Source: Sipunculus nudus (Eukaryota > Annelida > Sipuncula > Golfingiida > Sipunculidae). From it: a DNA stretch of 64,000 nt. The notes below the pieces were generated by a model. It was given only the letters and a program-made list of their open reading frames with translations, made no database searches and was not told the origin of the DNA. Position 1 is the first letter of the stretch. Every line of letters begins with the position of its first letter. The position numbers and the translations under genes are program-made. Shown here one piece after another: positions 1 to 11,656 of the stretch. The stretch spans positions 56,430,118-56,494,117 of the forward strand of contig CM049317.1 in the NCBI GenBank assembly GCA_026874595.1, given 5' to 3'.

Positions 1-620
1 GTAAGAATTTTTTAGATGTGGCAAAACAGGAAAGCATGCATTCGTTAATACATTTAAGGATCTTAAGATAATGAACATTTAACATCTAAAATTTTAAAAT
101 ATATATATTTTATTTATATATATATATGTAGGTGTGTGCATGTGGTCATATATAAGTGTTCTGCATACACATACAGACACACAAACACTGGGAAAAACAC
201 CTCAATTTGAAGTAGCTTAGTTTGTCACTGTAAACCCCGTTTGAACTTGGATAAAGGTCATATTTTATCAAATATCCTGTAGGTGTCGTTTTGTACATAT
301 TTCTTCCCGCAAATAATACTGATTCGTGATCTTATTCAGGTGTATCAGGGCAGAACTTGCTAAATATAGCACTGCATCTATATACAGAGGTATATATCTT
401 GATTGCATATATGTATGTATATGTATATATGTACATATATATACTTTTTAAATATGGATATGTGTATATATCACTATAAATGATATATATACAGTTTATT
501 TTTATATTTATATATACAGTTTATATGAGATGACTAGAATTTGCATCAAATCTTTGATGTGGAAAATTTAAATCAATTTCCTGATATATTTCTTTTGAAC
601 AATTTATTCAGAATGCCACA
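1..620. other. AT-rich noncoding DNA
   Basis: Contains short broken TATATA/TATGTA runs. No gene, RNA or recognisable repeat seen. Confidence 0.6.
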
Positions 621-745
621 AATGGATTGAAAAACGGAAATTATCATGGCCAAGCACTAAGGCAGAACGGAAGTAGAGACGGAAGCCGGAAGTCACGCGA
701 CTGAAGCCAGTCATGTGACGTTTGAACTCTCGAGTCCATTTGTGT
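621..745. promoter_or_regulatory. GC-richer patch with ETS-type and E-box motifs
   Basis: Unique-looking sequence in AT-rich surroundings with CCGGAAGT (686..693), further CGGAAG copies just upstream, and TCATGTGAC (711..719). GACTG-AAGC-CAGTC can form a small stem. No transcript or coding sequence is visible, so regulatory use is only possible. Confidence 0.25.
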
Positions 746-1083
746 CAGCTATCTCTAATAACCTGTCGATATTACTGTGTGTATGCTTTAATATAGAATT
801 ATCGAAATTGTTGATATCTATCGAAACATGGCTAAATACTGCTTGTAAAATTTTAATTAAATAATAAATATTAATTTTACGTTAATTAATTCTATAAAAA
901 GCATTACTTTGTCTTGAACATATTTATTTCAAATGAATTAGTAGACCAACTTGATTATCAGTACAGTTTGCAAAAAAACACTTATATATTATAATATACA
1001 TGTATGACACAAAGGAGGCGTAAAGACAGTGGTTTTTATTATACACTGGACTGACAATGCCCTGAATGCAACATCCAACACGC

Positions 1084-1211
<128 letters not shown>

Positions 1212-1726
1212 TCTATGAAAACACTCAGTGACATTCCTAACATAAGCATAATAGAAAGACAACTAATAGAAATCTAGTGTCATGTGTAAGGCGAGACAAC
1301 ATGTTCTATAGGTATAGATTTAAAATGGGCCTGAACTCGCTTGAAGTAATGAATATCCGTAAAAGACTGCAATATTTGATTCTGTATACGCCTTTGACGT
1401 GTCATATTTTAAAACGTTTTAATTCTGGTTAGAATTTTCTGCTAATGAAAGTTGTTAAGGACGTAAAAGATAACCTGTCTCACCGAAACTTAAGAGGTAA
1501 AAATAAAAAAAAATGTAAATGCACTTCACCAGTGGTACATAATTGGTGCAGTTATAGTAGAATTCAGGTGCAGTTACGTACATACACATATTGTCTTTGA
1601 CATTTTACCTTACAAAGCATACAAAAGCAAATGTGTATGAAGGAATTATGAAAGGTTTAGAGATTACATTGTATTTCAATATGCGTACAATGTTTTAAAC
1701 AATTTTTAAACATAAAATAAAACTTG

Positions 1727-1730
<4 letters not shown>

Positions 1731-1789
<59 letters not shown>

Positions 1790-1794
1790 TATAT
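1731..1794. repeat. (TA)n microsatellite
   Basis: TA run of about 64 bases with one frame slip. Confidence 0.95.
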
Positions 1795-2486
1795 GCATTT
1801 CTCATACATTCCGCCAAGCACTGAAAAACCACCTTTTAAAATAAAAGAAGAAAATTGGTCCAGTTCAATAAAGTCAACACGACCAAAGATTTTCTTTTTT
1901 TTTAGGGTAATGTATTAATTTTACCTTATACTTTTTATTCATCATATATTAACTAAATAAAACATGTAAGATATAGAAGGTTTAAAATATCCCAAACCTT
2001 AATCAAATTCCTAACTATATTGACATAAGTATGTATACACTTTAGCAGAGCTAATAAATCATTACATACAATTAAGCAGAAAATAAACAGAATTTCAACC
2101 TAATTTTAGAAATTCAGAAGAAATTATTCACAGTTATAACAATAAAATAAATACCGATATAAAGAAAGAACTGCTTTGAGAAATCGATCTGAGATTCCAG
2201 TTGATGGAATGTGATCAATTTCAAGCCAACTCCAGATTTATCTGTAATCGATTTCAGTTTATCCCTCGATTATCTGAAGCTATAATGTGGTCTGAAATCG
2301 ACACACCTGTGCCGTTTCTGACACGCAAAATGGGTTTCAGCGTTCGGTGCAGGATTAGTATTAAATTAAACGAGAAATGTTAGAAAACCCGAATTATGAA
2401 AACTTATAAACAGGAATAGACTGATTTGGAAATGAATTGAATTGTTTTTACTTTTGGTTACGAGCAATAAACTAAAAATATATAAA
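1795..2486. other. AT-rich noncoding DNA
   Basis: No gene supported. A 60-codon open frame near 2201 has no recognisable features. Confidence 0.6.
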
Positions 2487-2780
2487 ACTGAATAATTCTT
2501 TTAACCACATATAGCAGTGTGCACGGACTCCTTGCATGGAGCTATATAGATATGTAAAAGTGATTTTTTAACTGTTCACGATATCCAAATTTTCATCAGG
2601 TGCTATATAGGACTTATAAACTAATTGTTTAAAATCATCTGTGTTTTCGAATAATAGAACTAACATATATAACATTAAATAATTCTTTTTAAATAGCAGT
2701 GTGCATGTTACTATGTAAACAGTGATTATTAACTTTTCATGATATATAAATTTTCATCAGCTGCTATAAAGGACTTTTCG
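2487..2780. repeat. Diverged direct duplication
   Basis: Two copies of about 120 bp (about 2487..2615 and 2665..2780) share AATAATTCTTTT, AGCAGTGTGCA, TTTTCATCAG and GCTATA, in the same order and about 180 bp apart. AT-rich and noncoding. Confidence 0.55.
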
Positions 2781-3857
2781 AAGCTGGAAATGGTTAAGGA
2801 AATAAAATCGATTACAGAATGAATTAGTATTAGTTGGAAGTGATGATATTCGTGTGTTCTAAAGTTTTGTTGCTGCTTTGTTTTAAATTAAAGGTGTTTA
2901 ACTATAATTGAAAGATAAATAAAACAATTATATACATATACGCTTATTTTGAATAATAAAATAAACAATATCTGATAATAAAATGATGATATGACACCTG
3001 TGAAATTAAAATAACTGGAAACGTACTGGCTAAAAAGGATGATGAATCCCATCTTTATATGATTCATGCAGAGCGCAGCTAAACTATGTTTTCCTTTTGT
3101 AATGTTAACATGTAATTATGTACATGTGCATCTCTCATCTCTCTTGTGTCCAACTAGAATATCTTATCCTGCTTGTTGTCCTGTTGAAATGCATATTTTA
3201 TTAATTCAAGCTCCCTATATTATCAAAATATAGTTGCTGTCCACATATATATGGAGTATATGCATGGCCACATGTTTCCTTGATATAAATATATAATGTA
3301 TTCGCCATTTATTATATATTTCAAGTCTTCTTGTTTATTATATTTTACAAAATGCTCTTATCAGATGAATAAGCATCGAGCCAAATTTTAATTTTAATAA
3401 TAAAATAACTGCGTGCCGCCCTTACCAACCCCGCTGTTAACCATTTTATTACAAATATAAATGTGTGAATTATGTCACATTTTGATTGTTTGGTCTGGAG
3501 CATGAATGAATACCTTTACACCAGCTGATCTGCTAAAAGCATCTGCTTATGGAGTAACTCTGTTATTTATTATAAGATAAATAATTAAGACATGCCTACA
3601 GGAAACCATCATTCTGGTTATTTAAATGTCTCTTATTTTTTTGTAAATAATATTAGGTAAATATCAATGTAATGGATGTTAAAATTAAAAACATGGAATA
3701 ATTAATTAGAAGATGAAACAATTACAAAGGTATGTGACTTATACTTCAATGCGGCATGTCTGGTGCGTGTATAGATTCTCAAGCAGCCGGACTTCATATT
3801 AAAACTTTCCAGAAACAGCAGTTTTTACAAGAGAAATATGCATATGTATTCATAATA

Positions 3858-3858
<1 letters not shown>
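2781..3858. other. AT-rich noncoding DNA
   Basis: Nothing recognisable on either strand. Confidence 0.6.

Positions 3859-3900
<42 letters not shown>
3859..3900. repeat. (TA)n microsatellite
   Basis: TA run of about 42 bases. Confidence 0.95.
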
Positions 3901-3904
<4 letters not shown>

Positions 3905-3956
3905 ACCATCCCGATAAAAAAAGAGGATAAAGTACAGTGTTTCCTATACCTATAGG

Positions 3957-3958
<2 letters not shown>

Positions 3959-4000
<42 letters not shown>
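3959..4000. repeat. (TA)n microsatellite
   Basis: TA run of about 42 bases, 58 bases after the previous one. Confidence 0.95.
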
Positions 4001-4002
<2 letters not shown>

Positions 4003-4302
4003 GATTTTACTTTTATGCTATTTGAAACATGTAAACCCTAGGTATGAATACGTGTTTTATCCACTCAAACTGTAAATGCTGGGCATTATCAGCTTTGAAA
4101 CCCCTTAATATATAGACTCTATCATGTACCACTTTAATATAGATCATGTTACTTTGTGTATATAGGCAATATACCACGGAGGGGAGCTTCAGTTGAATTA
4201 TACCCTATTCAATCTTGAGGTGAGAAGGTTTACCCTTAAAAAATAAAAAAAAAAAACTAGGTTAATTTTTTTATTGTATTTATTTTCGGAAATTATGAAA
4301 TA

Positions 4303-4432
4303 TAAAATCGACCGATGGCGCAGGCCAATCGGCCGACGGATTGTCCATCGGCCGATGGGTAACCCATCAGTGGATCGACGGTTGGCGCAAGCCCATCGAC
4401 TGATGGGTCAGATCGACCCATGGCGCGTGACA
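4303..4432. repeat. CGATGG-rich quasi-palindromic block
   Basis: A GC-rich 130-bp patch in AT-rich DNA, built from variants of CCGATGG/CCATCGG in both orientations. It includes the palindrome CCATCGGCCGATGG (4345..4358) and GATCGACCCATGGCGC near its right end. Function unknown. Confidence 0.5.
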
Positions 4433-4933
4433 TATTTGTATTAAAAAGGATATTGACATGTTGTTGTTGCAAGTCTACGCTTGTAGAATGACGCATATAT
4501 TGATAAATAATTATATAAGTTTTATGTACAAGAGGTAAACCCTTTATTATGCCATAGGACTTGCGACATCGGAGTTCAAGCCTCCATGAGTGGTTTCGAA
4601 ATTTATTTTTCTAAATCATTACGGAAATCTAATAGCAAAGTATTCCGAGGACAGACCGAAGGGCAAATTTGGGTGGTCCGCATATCTTCCGGGTAGAAGC
4701 CGGAGGAACATTATTTTGATGACCGTGCCTTCATCCACAATTTATAGTAGATCGGTTGTTTCTCAGGAAAAACACGTGTTTATATTTACACACTCAGGTC
4801 AGTAAAATTCTACTTTAGTTTTAAAGGTGTATTATATATTGTCAACAACACATTTATTTTATATATAAGGTGGGAGTAAATTGAACATTTAATGATTTTT
4901 AGACGATAATAAGACCTTAGTGAGAAGGCATGG

Positions 4934-4936
<3 letters not shown>
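4433..4936. other. Noncoding spacer
   Basis: No gene supported. A 71-codon open frame near 4590 has no recognised domain. Confidence 0.5.

Positions 4937-4980
<44 letters not shown>
4937..4980. repeat. (TA)n microsatellite
   Basis: TA run of about 44 bases. Confidence 0.95.
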
Positions 4981-4981
<1 letters not shown>

Positions 4982-4999
4982 TCTAAAAGCTGCATGCAT

Positions 5000-5390
5000 C
5001 CATGGAGACACGTTTCGTGGATAAGTTTGAAACGCCTGTTTGTCCCATTTTTTTTTAACACATCACAATATTCTCAACATATTTCACTGTAAAATGTGTT
5101 TCAAATAGCTGTAAACATATTTCAAATTCAACTTAAACATGTTTTGCTATTACACGCGTTTCAAAGCTTTTTCCTGTCAAACGTTATTCTTATTTGAAAC
5201 ACGTTTATTTTCACATGTTGGGTTTTGAAACATGTTTTCCAGAAAAACACCTCTGAACGCGTTTTAAATGCTAATAAACCTGTTTCAACTTGAAACTTCA
5301 TTATATCTTGAAACGCCTTTTTGTCCCATTTTTTAAAACACGTTTTCAATGGTAAAACATGTTTTACCATTATACTAGTTGCTTTGTATT
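5000..5390. repeat. GAAACACGTTT-rich imperfect repeat block
   Basis: Motifs of the GTTTCAAA/GAAACACGTTT/ACATGTTTT type recur in both orientations. GAAACGCCTGTTTGTCCCAT near 5029 recurs with one change near 5312. A perfect 24-bp palindrome lies at 5348..5371. Probably an old repeat; no coding evidence. Confidence 0.45.
5348..5371. repeat. Perfect 24-bp palindrome
   Basis: AATGGTAAAACA followed directly by its exact reverse complement TGTTTTACCATT, with no spacer. Confidence 0.9.
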
Positions 5391-6028
5391 CAGTTTAAAC
5401 TGAACACAATGAGAAACCTTACTCGTTGAAATTTGGATTAAATGTTAAGGAACACTTCGAAGTTACGAAGTTATGAATTTCTGAAATCTGAAACTTTGAA
5501 TATCAGTATCAAACATTATTAAAACAATATACAATTACAGTATCTTTCAATCTATAACTCTGTAGCCTCTTTTACTTCACCTGGAACACCACACTCGCTT
5601 AGATAAGAAATAAAAACTTAAAGGTAGCAACACTGTTTGAAACCCCTTTATTTAAATTCATTTCAAAAGTGAGTTGTATTTATATAAAAAAAACCCTTAA
5701 AGTATACATTACTTTAAACCTGGTACAGTAATCTGTCTAATAATATACATTTTTTATTTTTCTTTTATTTCACATGATTTTGAAACATTTAAAACAATTA
5801 ATTTTTATAGGTACGCTCTATTTTAAGCCCCCAGTAACTGTGATCCACTTTTTATTGAACTTATATCAAACTGCTTGACAATATTTTAAAGTGTTTTTGT
5901 GGGGTTTTTTTCTATATCATGATCCTGTCTACCCTGACAATAAAATTTTAAGTTTTTATTTAACAATTTATAGAATGAAAAAGTTGATTACTGTCACTAG
6001 GGGCTTAAAATGGTGTACTTTTTAAAAA

Positions 6029-6065
<37 letters not shown>

Positions 6066-6424
6066 ATTATGTTTGTATAATATTTACTGAGGTTCCTTCA
6101 TTCACTGACCCTATTATATCAATTCATGTTAAACTGAAATTCCAATTTTAAATTAAAAAAAAAAAAAATAACTCATTGCAGCATTTTCAATCTTCTTCAC
6201 TCCTGCTCAGATGTTTAATAAATGCAAAACAAGGCCTACAGGCCTAATACGAATCTATGCAAAGTTAAGGAGTATGAATGTTTATTTTTTAAAATTTAAT
6301 ATTGATCCTCTCATGTCCTGCATATCTACCTTAGCAATTATGGTTTCAGCCAAATGGACGTTTTGGACCGGCACGTATCGGACTAGGACATTTTACAACT
6401 ATGATGTATCAGTCAAGATATTTC
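5391..6424. other. AT-rich noncoding DNA with a short (TA)n tract
   Basis: Includes (TA)n at about 6034..6062. GGGGGCTT-like GGGGCTTAAAATGG (about 6000) and its near-reverse complement TTTTAAGCCCCC (about 5821) bracket about 190 bp and may be remnants of an inverted-repeat element. No gene. Confidence 0.45.
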
Positions 6425-8125
6425 CGATATGTCCTTTCTGCCAGGGAGGGATATTGGAACAGATGAACAGACAATTTGGCAGCATGGTTTCAGAGAAGAA
6501 CATTTAAAATTTTTTTTTTAGGTTTTTCCCTATAAAATCTAAGAACAAGTTCCTCTTTTAGCCTTGGTATTGAGTCACACCTAATCATGCATCCTGGCAA
6601 TGGAGGCTTAGCTTTCCCCCAGGTCAAGGGTACCTAATGTGCCACATGTAACCCCACCACTGGTTCTTACAGACGGGAATTTGACCTGTTGGCAAATCTG
6701 AAATGGTTGGCAGTCTGCCAAAGTTATTTACAGATACAGAGCGTAACTTGACCATTGTAATGTATGACACAGTTGGCGGTTCTAGACGTCTAGACGATGT
6801 GTCTAGACTCATCGTCTAGGAGTCTAGACAGTATTTGGACAAAAGGCAGAGCCTGGTCATTTGCCATGCAGATGTCTGGACTGCACCTGAGTGCACTCAT
6901 TGACCTTTTGACTTGACATGTTGAAAGTTGCCATGCTGCCAAATCGGTTTTCAAACACTGAAAACCTTTTTCAATTGTCTACACTGCTTTTTTTAAAGCT
7001 GCATTGACCCAATCTATTCTTATAAAACTGACAGAACAATACCATATAACAATTCTTGTAAAGTTAAAACCAATCAGCTTGACAGTTTCTTAAAAAAACA
7101 GTGTATAAGCTAGAAGAGTCTAAACTTACATTTTTGCTTGTAAAAAACAGATCGATGTAGGTGGCGCCACCAACACCTCAATTTCAAATATGATTCATGT
7201 GACAAACATTGGCATAAAATTTGGTGATGACAGCTCCAGCTGTTTCTGAGATTTTAAGTTTAGTTTGCTTTTTTGCAAAGATGACTAAGTTAAACCTCTT
7301 GTAAATCGGCCAAAAATCACCGAACTGGAGCCATTTAAAAAAAATTGCAAGAGATTGTTCTAGGGAACATCTTTTATATCCTTTTTTAACTTTTCCTGTA
7401 TAAAATCTAGGAAAATCACTGAATCAAAACCATTTGAACAAATTTGAATAAAAGATATAACATTTGACTATATTCAGCTTCCCATAATTCGGCAAAAAGG
7501 CATTGAACAGAGACCATTTGAACAAACTTAAGAAAGCACTACCCTAGGAGCATTTCTGCCCAATACAAAATGTATTAAACAATTTGGCTTTACACTTTCA
7601 GAGATGACGATTTTGTAGCCCTCTATATGCTTCGGCATCGTAGACCCCCCCTACAAAAATCCCAATGCAGGTGGCGCCACCAATACCTCAATTTCAGATA
7701 TGACTCAAGTGACCAACATTAACATAAAATTTGATGATGATAGCTCCAGCCGTTTCTGAAACTGTAATTTTAGCATGCAAATGACAAACGTCAACTTCTT
7801 TTAACTCGGTCAAAAATCACCGAAGTGGAACCATCGAACAAACTTGAAAGAGATTGTTCCAAGGAACATTTCTGTGAAATATTGGACAATTTTGCTGGAC
7901 AGTTTCAGAGAAGAAGATTTTCAAAGGTTTTAAAGCTTTTTCTCTAAAAAAAATCTAAATTAATGCAGATACCCAATAATAAGCTCTAGGGCACCAAGTT
8001 TCACATGTGACTTAATTTTAAATGTAATTTGGAGGTGCTAGCTCCAACGGTTTCTGACTTACAGCCTTGGACGGCGGAGGGACGACGCCGCGGCATCGCA
8101 TTAGCTCACAGGTTCGCTAAAACAC
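6425..8125. repeat. Unclassified dispersed repeat with internal duplications
   Basis: A block of about 110 bp at 7154..7262 recurs at 7664..7776, 510 bp apart. Both copies open with the palindrome GTGGCGCCAC and contain CACCTCAATTTC and AGCTCCAGC. A third, weaker copy of the second half lies near 8000..8060. Phrases such as GTTTCAGAGAAGAA (6488, 7900) and TCACCGAA plus CAAGAGATTGTTC also recur. The end is GC-rich (GACGGCGGAGGGACGACGCC). It resembles noncoding parts of an old transposon; the family is not recognised. Confidence 0.55.
6790..6819. repeat. Hairpin with CTAGACGATG arms
   Basis: CTAGACGATG and CATCGTCTAG are perfect 10-bp arms around TGTCTAGACT. Several TCTAGAC copies surround it. 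Confidence 0.7.
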
Positions 8126-8615
8126 TTCAACAGTAAATCCCTGCTTATCAATTAGCTCTCAGCAAGTCATATTTAAATATATATGTATGCCAAAAATAAG
8201 GAATTGAAGTAAAGCCCCCTATAAGGGGTAGGGAATGAGCATGTACTGAGGTAGAGATTTCTTGTACTTGACTCAAGCCTGGAAAGAGGGAAATGCGTAT
8301 ATTTTTTTCTCAAAAATCCCTATATGTGTAATTTTGCTTTTCTGCGTATTGTGGGTCTCTGGAAGGGTATTAGTCCCTCGGGGTAACAGTGAACCCAACC
8401 TTCCAAAAATCTTTGGTATGCCCCTTGGTCCAGTACTTATGGGTACCTCCTTTGCAAGTAAAATCCTATAATGACGTCATCATAGTTCTCTCAAAGTCCG
8501 CCATGTCCATTTTATGGGGTTATGAAAAATGTCACCAAGTCAAGGCATTCTTCTCAAATCATGTTATAACTTGTTGGCAGGAAAATCACATCATATAATC
8601 AATGTTTTCCACATC

Positions 8616-8618
<3 letters not shown>
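8126..8618. other. Noncoding unique DNA with a CRE-like site
   Basis: A perfect TGACGTCA palindrome is at 8472..8479. Overlapping open frames of 60-100 codons run into the adjacent TA tract and show no domain. Confidence 0.4.

Positions 8619-8692
<74 letters not shown>
8619..8692. repeat. (TA)n microsatellite
   Basis: Uninterrupted TA run of about 74 bases. Confidence 0.95.
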
Positions 8693-8694
<2 letters not shown>

Positions 8695-8943
8695 TTTTCC
8701 TCTTTCTACCCCTGGTGTATAAATATTGGGCTTGTTTGCCTTACCAATCAGTCAGCAAAAACAAAAACACCTCTACAGGGGAAGTTGAAGAGACTATACT
8801 TTTAAGTACTATGTGGAATTAAATCTGTAGGTCAAACACTATCCAAACACGCCGGCAAGCATACAATTGTTTGGAATATTAGGGACAAATCCTTAAATCT
8901 CAAATGCGACTTACGACTTCTGTATTTTGTTGGCATTGTAGGT

Positions 8944-8972
<29 letters not shown>
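8944..8972. repeat. (TA)n microsatellite
   Basis: TA run of about 29 bases. Confidence 0.95.
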
Positions 8973-8975
<3 letters not shown>

Positions 8976-9495
8976 TGTTTGCTATATATTGTATTACTCT
9001 GTCAAGGTTTGATAAGTGCAGAGAGATAAAAAGCGTATATACACAAAGGACAGAGTCGGGACAGGTAGCTATATCTGTGGAGAAAAAAAAGGTGATTGGA
9101 CCCGAAGGGGCAGAGACGAAGCCGGTGCAGCAGACTAGGACAGTCCACTTGATTTTATACATAATTTTAAATATAACCTAAGCAACACCTGGCGTATATA
9201 TATATATCTCGGGATAAGTTTTCCTATATATATATATATAGTCTTTTTTATACCTCCTTATGAGCTAGATTATACCTTCTTCTGTTTTTAATAATCGTGC
9301 TTTATATAACTTAAAATAAAAGTAGTTTAACATAATAGGTCTTCTTCTCTCATACGTTCTATTGTTTTGATATGATAAATGAATGCAACTGGACGATTCA
9401 ACGGAGATAGGTATATAAAAATGTAATTGGTCAATTTACTGTACATTTCGCTAAAATATCTTTGGATTCTCATGTAGAGACATAATTAAACTGAA

Positions 9496-9498
<3 letters not shown>

Positions 9499-9579
<81 letters not shown>
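9499..9579. repeat. (TA)n microsatellite
   Basis: TA run of about 80 bases. Confidence 0.95.
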
Positions 9580-9582
<3 letters not shown>

Positions 9583-10920
9583 CTGCAGGATTTAAGACTC
9601 CCAATGATATGAGGCTTATACAAATAAAAACGACATTTGAAAACAAACGATTTATAAACTAAAGTAAATATAAAGTACTATACTTATATAGTCATAATTG
9701 AATAATTATTGGTTAAACTGGGAAAATTACTAAAATCATTATTTCTAGTGGATTTTCTACTAATATTTTTAGGGTGTTTTACATGACGGTGTCGGGTATT
9801 AACAACGAATGCTGTATACAAAATTACTGAATTATAGCACAGACATTTATATGTACAAGTCTCTGAAATGTCATAGAAATAAACGTATATATATATATAT
9901 GACTCATGCGTGGTGTGGAGCAGCTGTTAATAATTAATCGGATAATTAACAATGAACTGCGAGAGCAGATATATAGATGATATTAACTTATGTATATAAA
10001 TGTATATATGTATGTATATAAATACTTCCGCTCAAACGGATATCACTCATCTGGCATGAAGGAAGTTTGATTCTGTAATGGGCGTGATAGGGTATAAACT
10101 GACCAGACGGAGTAGAAAACAAACTAAGCCAGAATGTACCGTGGGTCATTTTATAAACTTTTATAAACTTTTTATGCAGTGGGTATTTATCTGGACTTTT
10201 AAACAGGAATAACGCTCTTTGGTAACCACACTTACATTTGATATAACGTGTTGGTCCACTAGCTATTCTATATACTATTCTTGTGCAGGTGTGTTTGTGT
10301 TTGTGTTTTTGTTCAAACTAACTCACGCAGTCGTGCACGGAATCATTTAAAATTTCAGGGCACTTGGGGAATGGGCCAATGAAGAATCGATTAGATTCTG
10401 GTGACGGTCCGGCTCATGATCCGGATCCAGGATGGACTTCAAGGAATATTAACAAATATGCAGTCACATATGCCCGAATGAACATGGGAATATGGGCCGA
10501 ATGAGTGAATGCAAACACGGAATACCCAACATAAAGGACCGCCCACATTGCGCAATTATGTCTCAAAGACATGTTGCTTGCGTCCCAACGTCTGTGGTAA
10601 AAACTGTGAACTTAATAACATTTGAATCTGATTATTTTTTTACTGAAATTTGAAACACAAAACAGGTTATATTGACCTCACCCAGAATATAAAAATGTTG
10701 TAGACCCCTTATATGTTGCAGTATTGCATATTTCTCCTCAAATTTGATACAATTTTTTTAAGTGCTGGAACAAGTTCGAAAACAAGTGATCGTGGGCTGG
10801 ACCTTAAGGCAAATGCAGCTCTTTGTTGGAACGAATTGTGATTAAAATTTGAGGAAAATATTCTAACAAAGATCTTAGACGTTTTCGAAATAAATGACAC
10901 TGACCTTTAAAAAAAGGTAC
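9580..10920. other. Noncoding spacer
   Basis: A short TA tract lies near 9886, and a somewhat GC-richer patch at 10350..10600 contains CCGGATCCAGG. No gene or known element recognised. Confidence 0.5.
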
Positions 10921-11512
10921 AGGGCTGTCCCATTTGGGCGACTCTACAGGTGAATACAGGCTACCAGGCTGTCGCCTCATGGTCGCCGGGTGATCGCCTG
11001 TATGGTCGCCTGTAGTCGCCTGAAGTCGCCCCAAGACGCGTGACCTCGCAGCTGTTGCCTCTGGATTTTCAACATGTACAAAATTCTCACGCGACAGCTT
11101 TTTTGTCGCCAGTGAGCGTAGCCTGTCTTCTATTGGCGTAGGTGCTGTCGTAGGCTGTCGCCAGCTGACGCGAGCTGCCGTAGGTCCTGTCGTAGGCTGT
11201 CGCCAGGTGACGTGGGTTGTCGTGTGTTGTCGCGGGCTGTTGTTACTTGAAACAAGGCCCATCCTTGTGTCCGGCTCCTCACACAGCACATGGTAGAGAA
11301 TCCTCGAAGCTTGTCGCGGGTGGACGGTGATTGCCCTTTGTCGCAGCGACTGCCGGTTGTCGATAGCTTGTCGTAGCTTGTCGTCAGACAGTCGCCAACC
11401 ATTTGTAGCTTGCCGTAGACTATTGTCGTATCGGAGGTCCTGTCGCCTGGTTTTCGGCGACCATGAGGCGACAACCTGGTCGCCTGTAGAGTCGCGTAAG
11501 TGGGACAGCCCC
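10921..11512. mobile_element. 592-bp inverted-repeat element with GGGCTGTCCCA ends
   Basis: The left end (GGGCTGTCCCA, then GCGACTCTACAGG, GCTGTCGCCTCATGGTCGCCG) is repeated as its reverse complement at the right end, giving arms of about 60 bp. The interior is very rich in GTCGC/GCGAC motifs. The open frames inside encode only this low-complexity repeat, so I do not call a gene. It looks like a non-autonomous DNA transposon. Target-site duplication is unclear. Confidence 0.7.
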
Positions 11513-11656
11513 AGTAAGCTTTTGATTAACCCCAGAACTTTTGAAAAATTTTGAACCTTTCCTCAAATTTCAAAAACAAGTATTTTTTCTACCAATTGCT
11601 TTGTACGATATTTCACTTTAAACGATAGAAGAGACCTTAGTTTCTGGACATGACAC

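Noticed and set aside
10804-11474. Arg/Gln/Ser-rich 114- and 161-codon frames as genes
   Set aside because: They lie on the GTCGC repeats of an inverted-repeat element and contain no recognisable domain.
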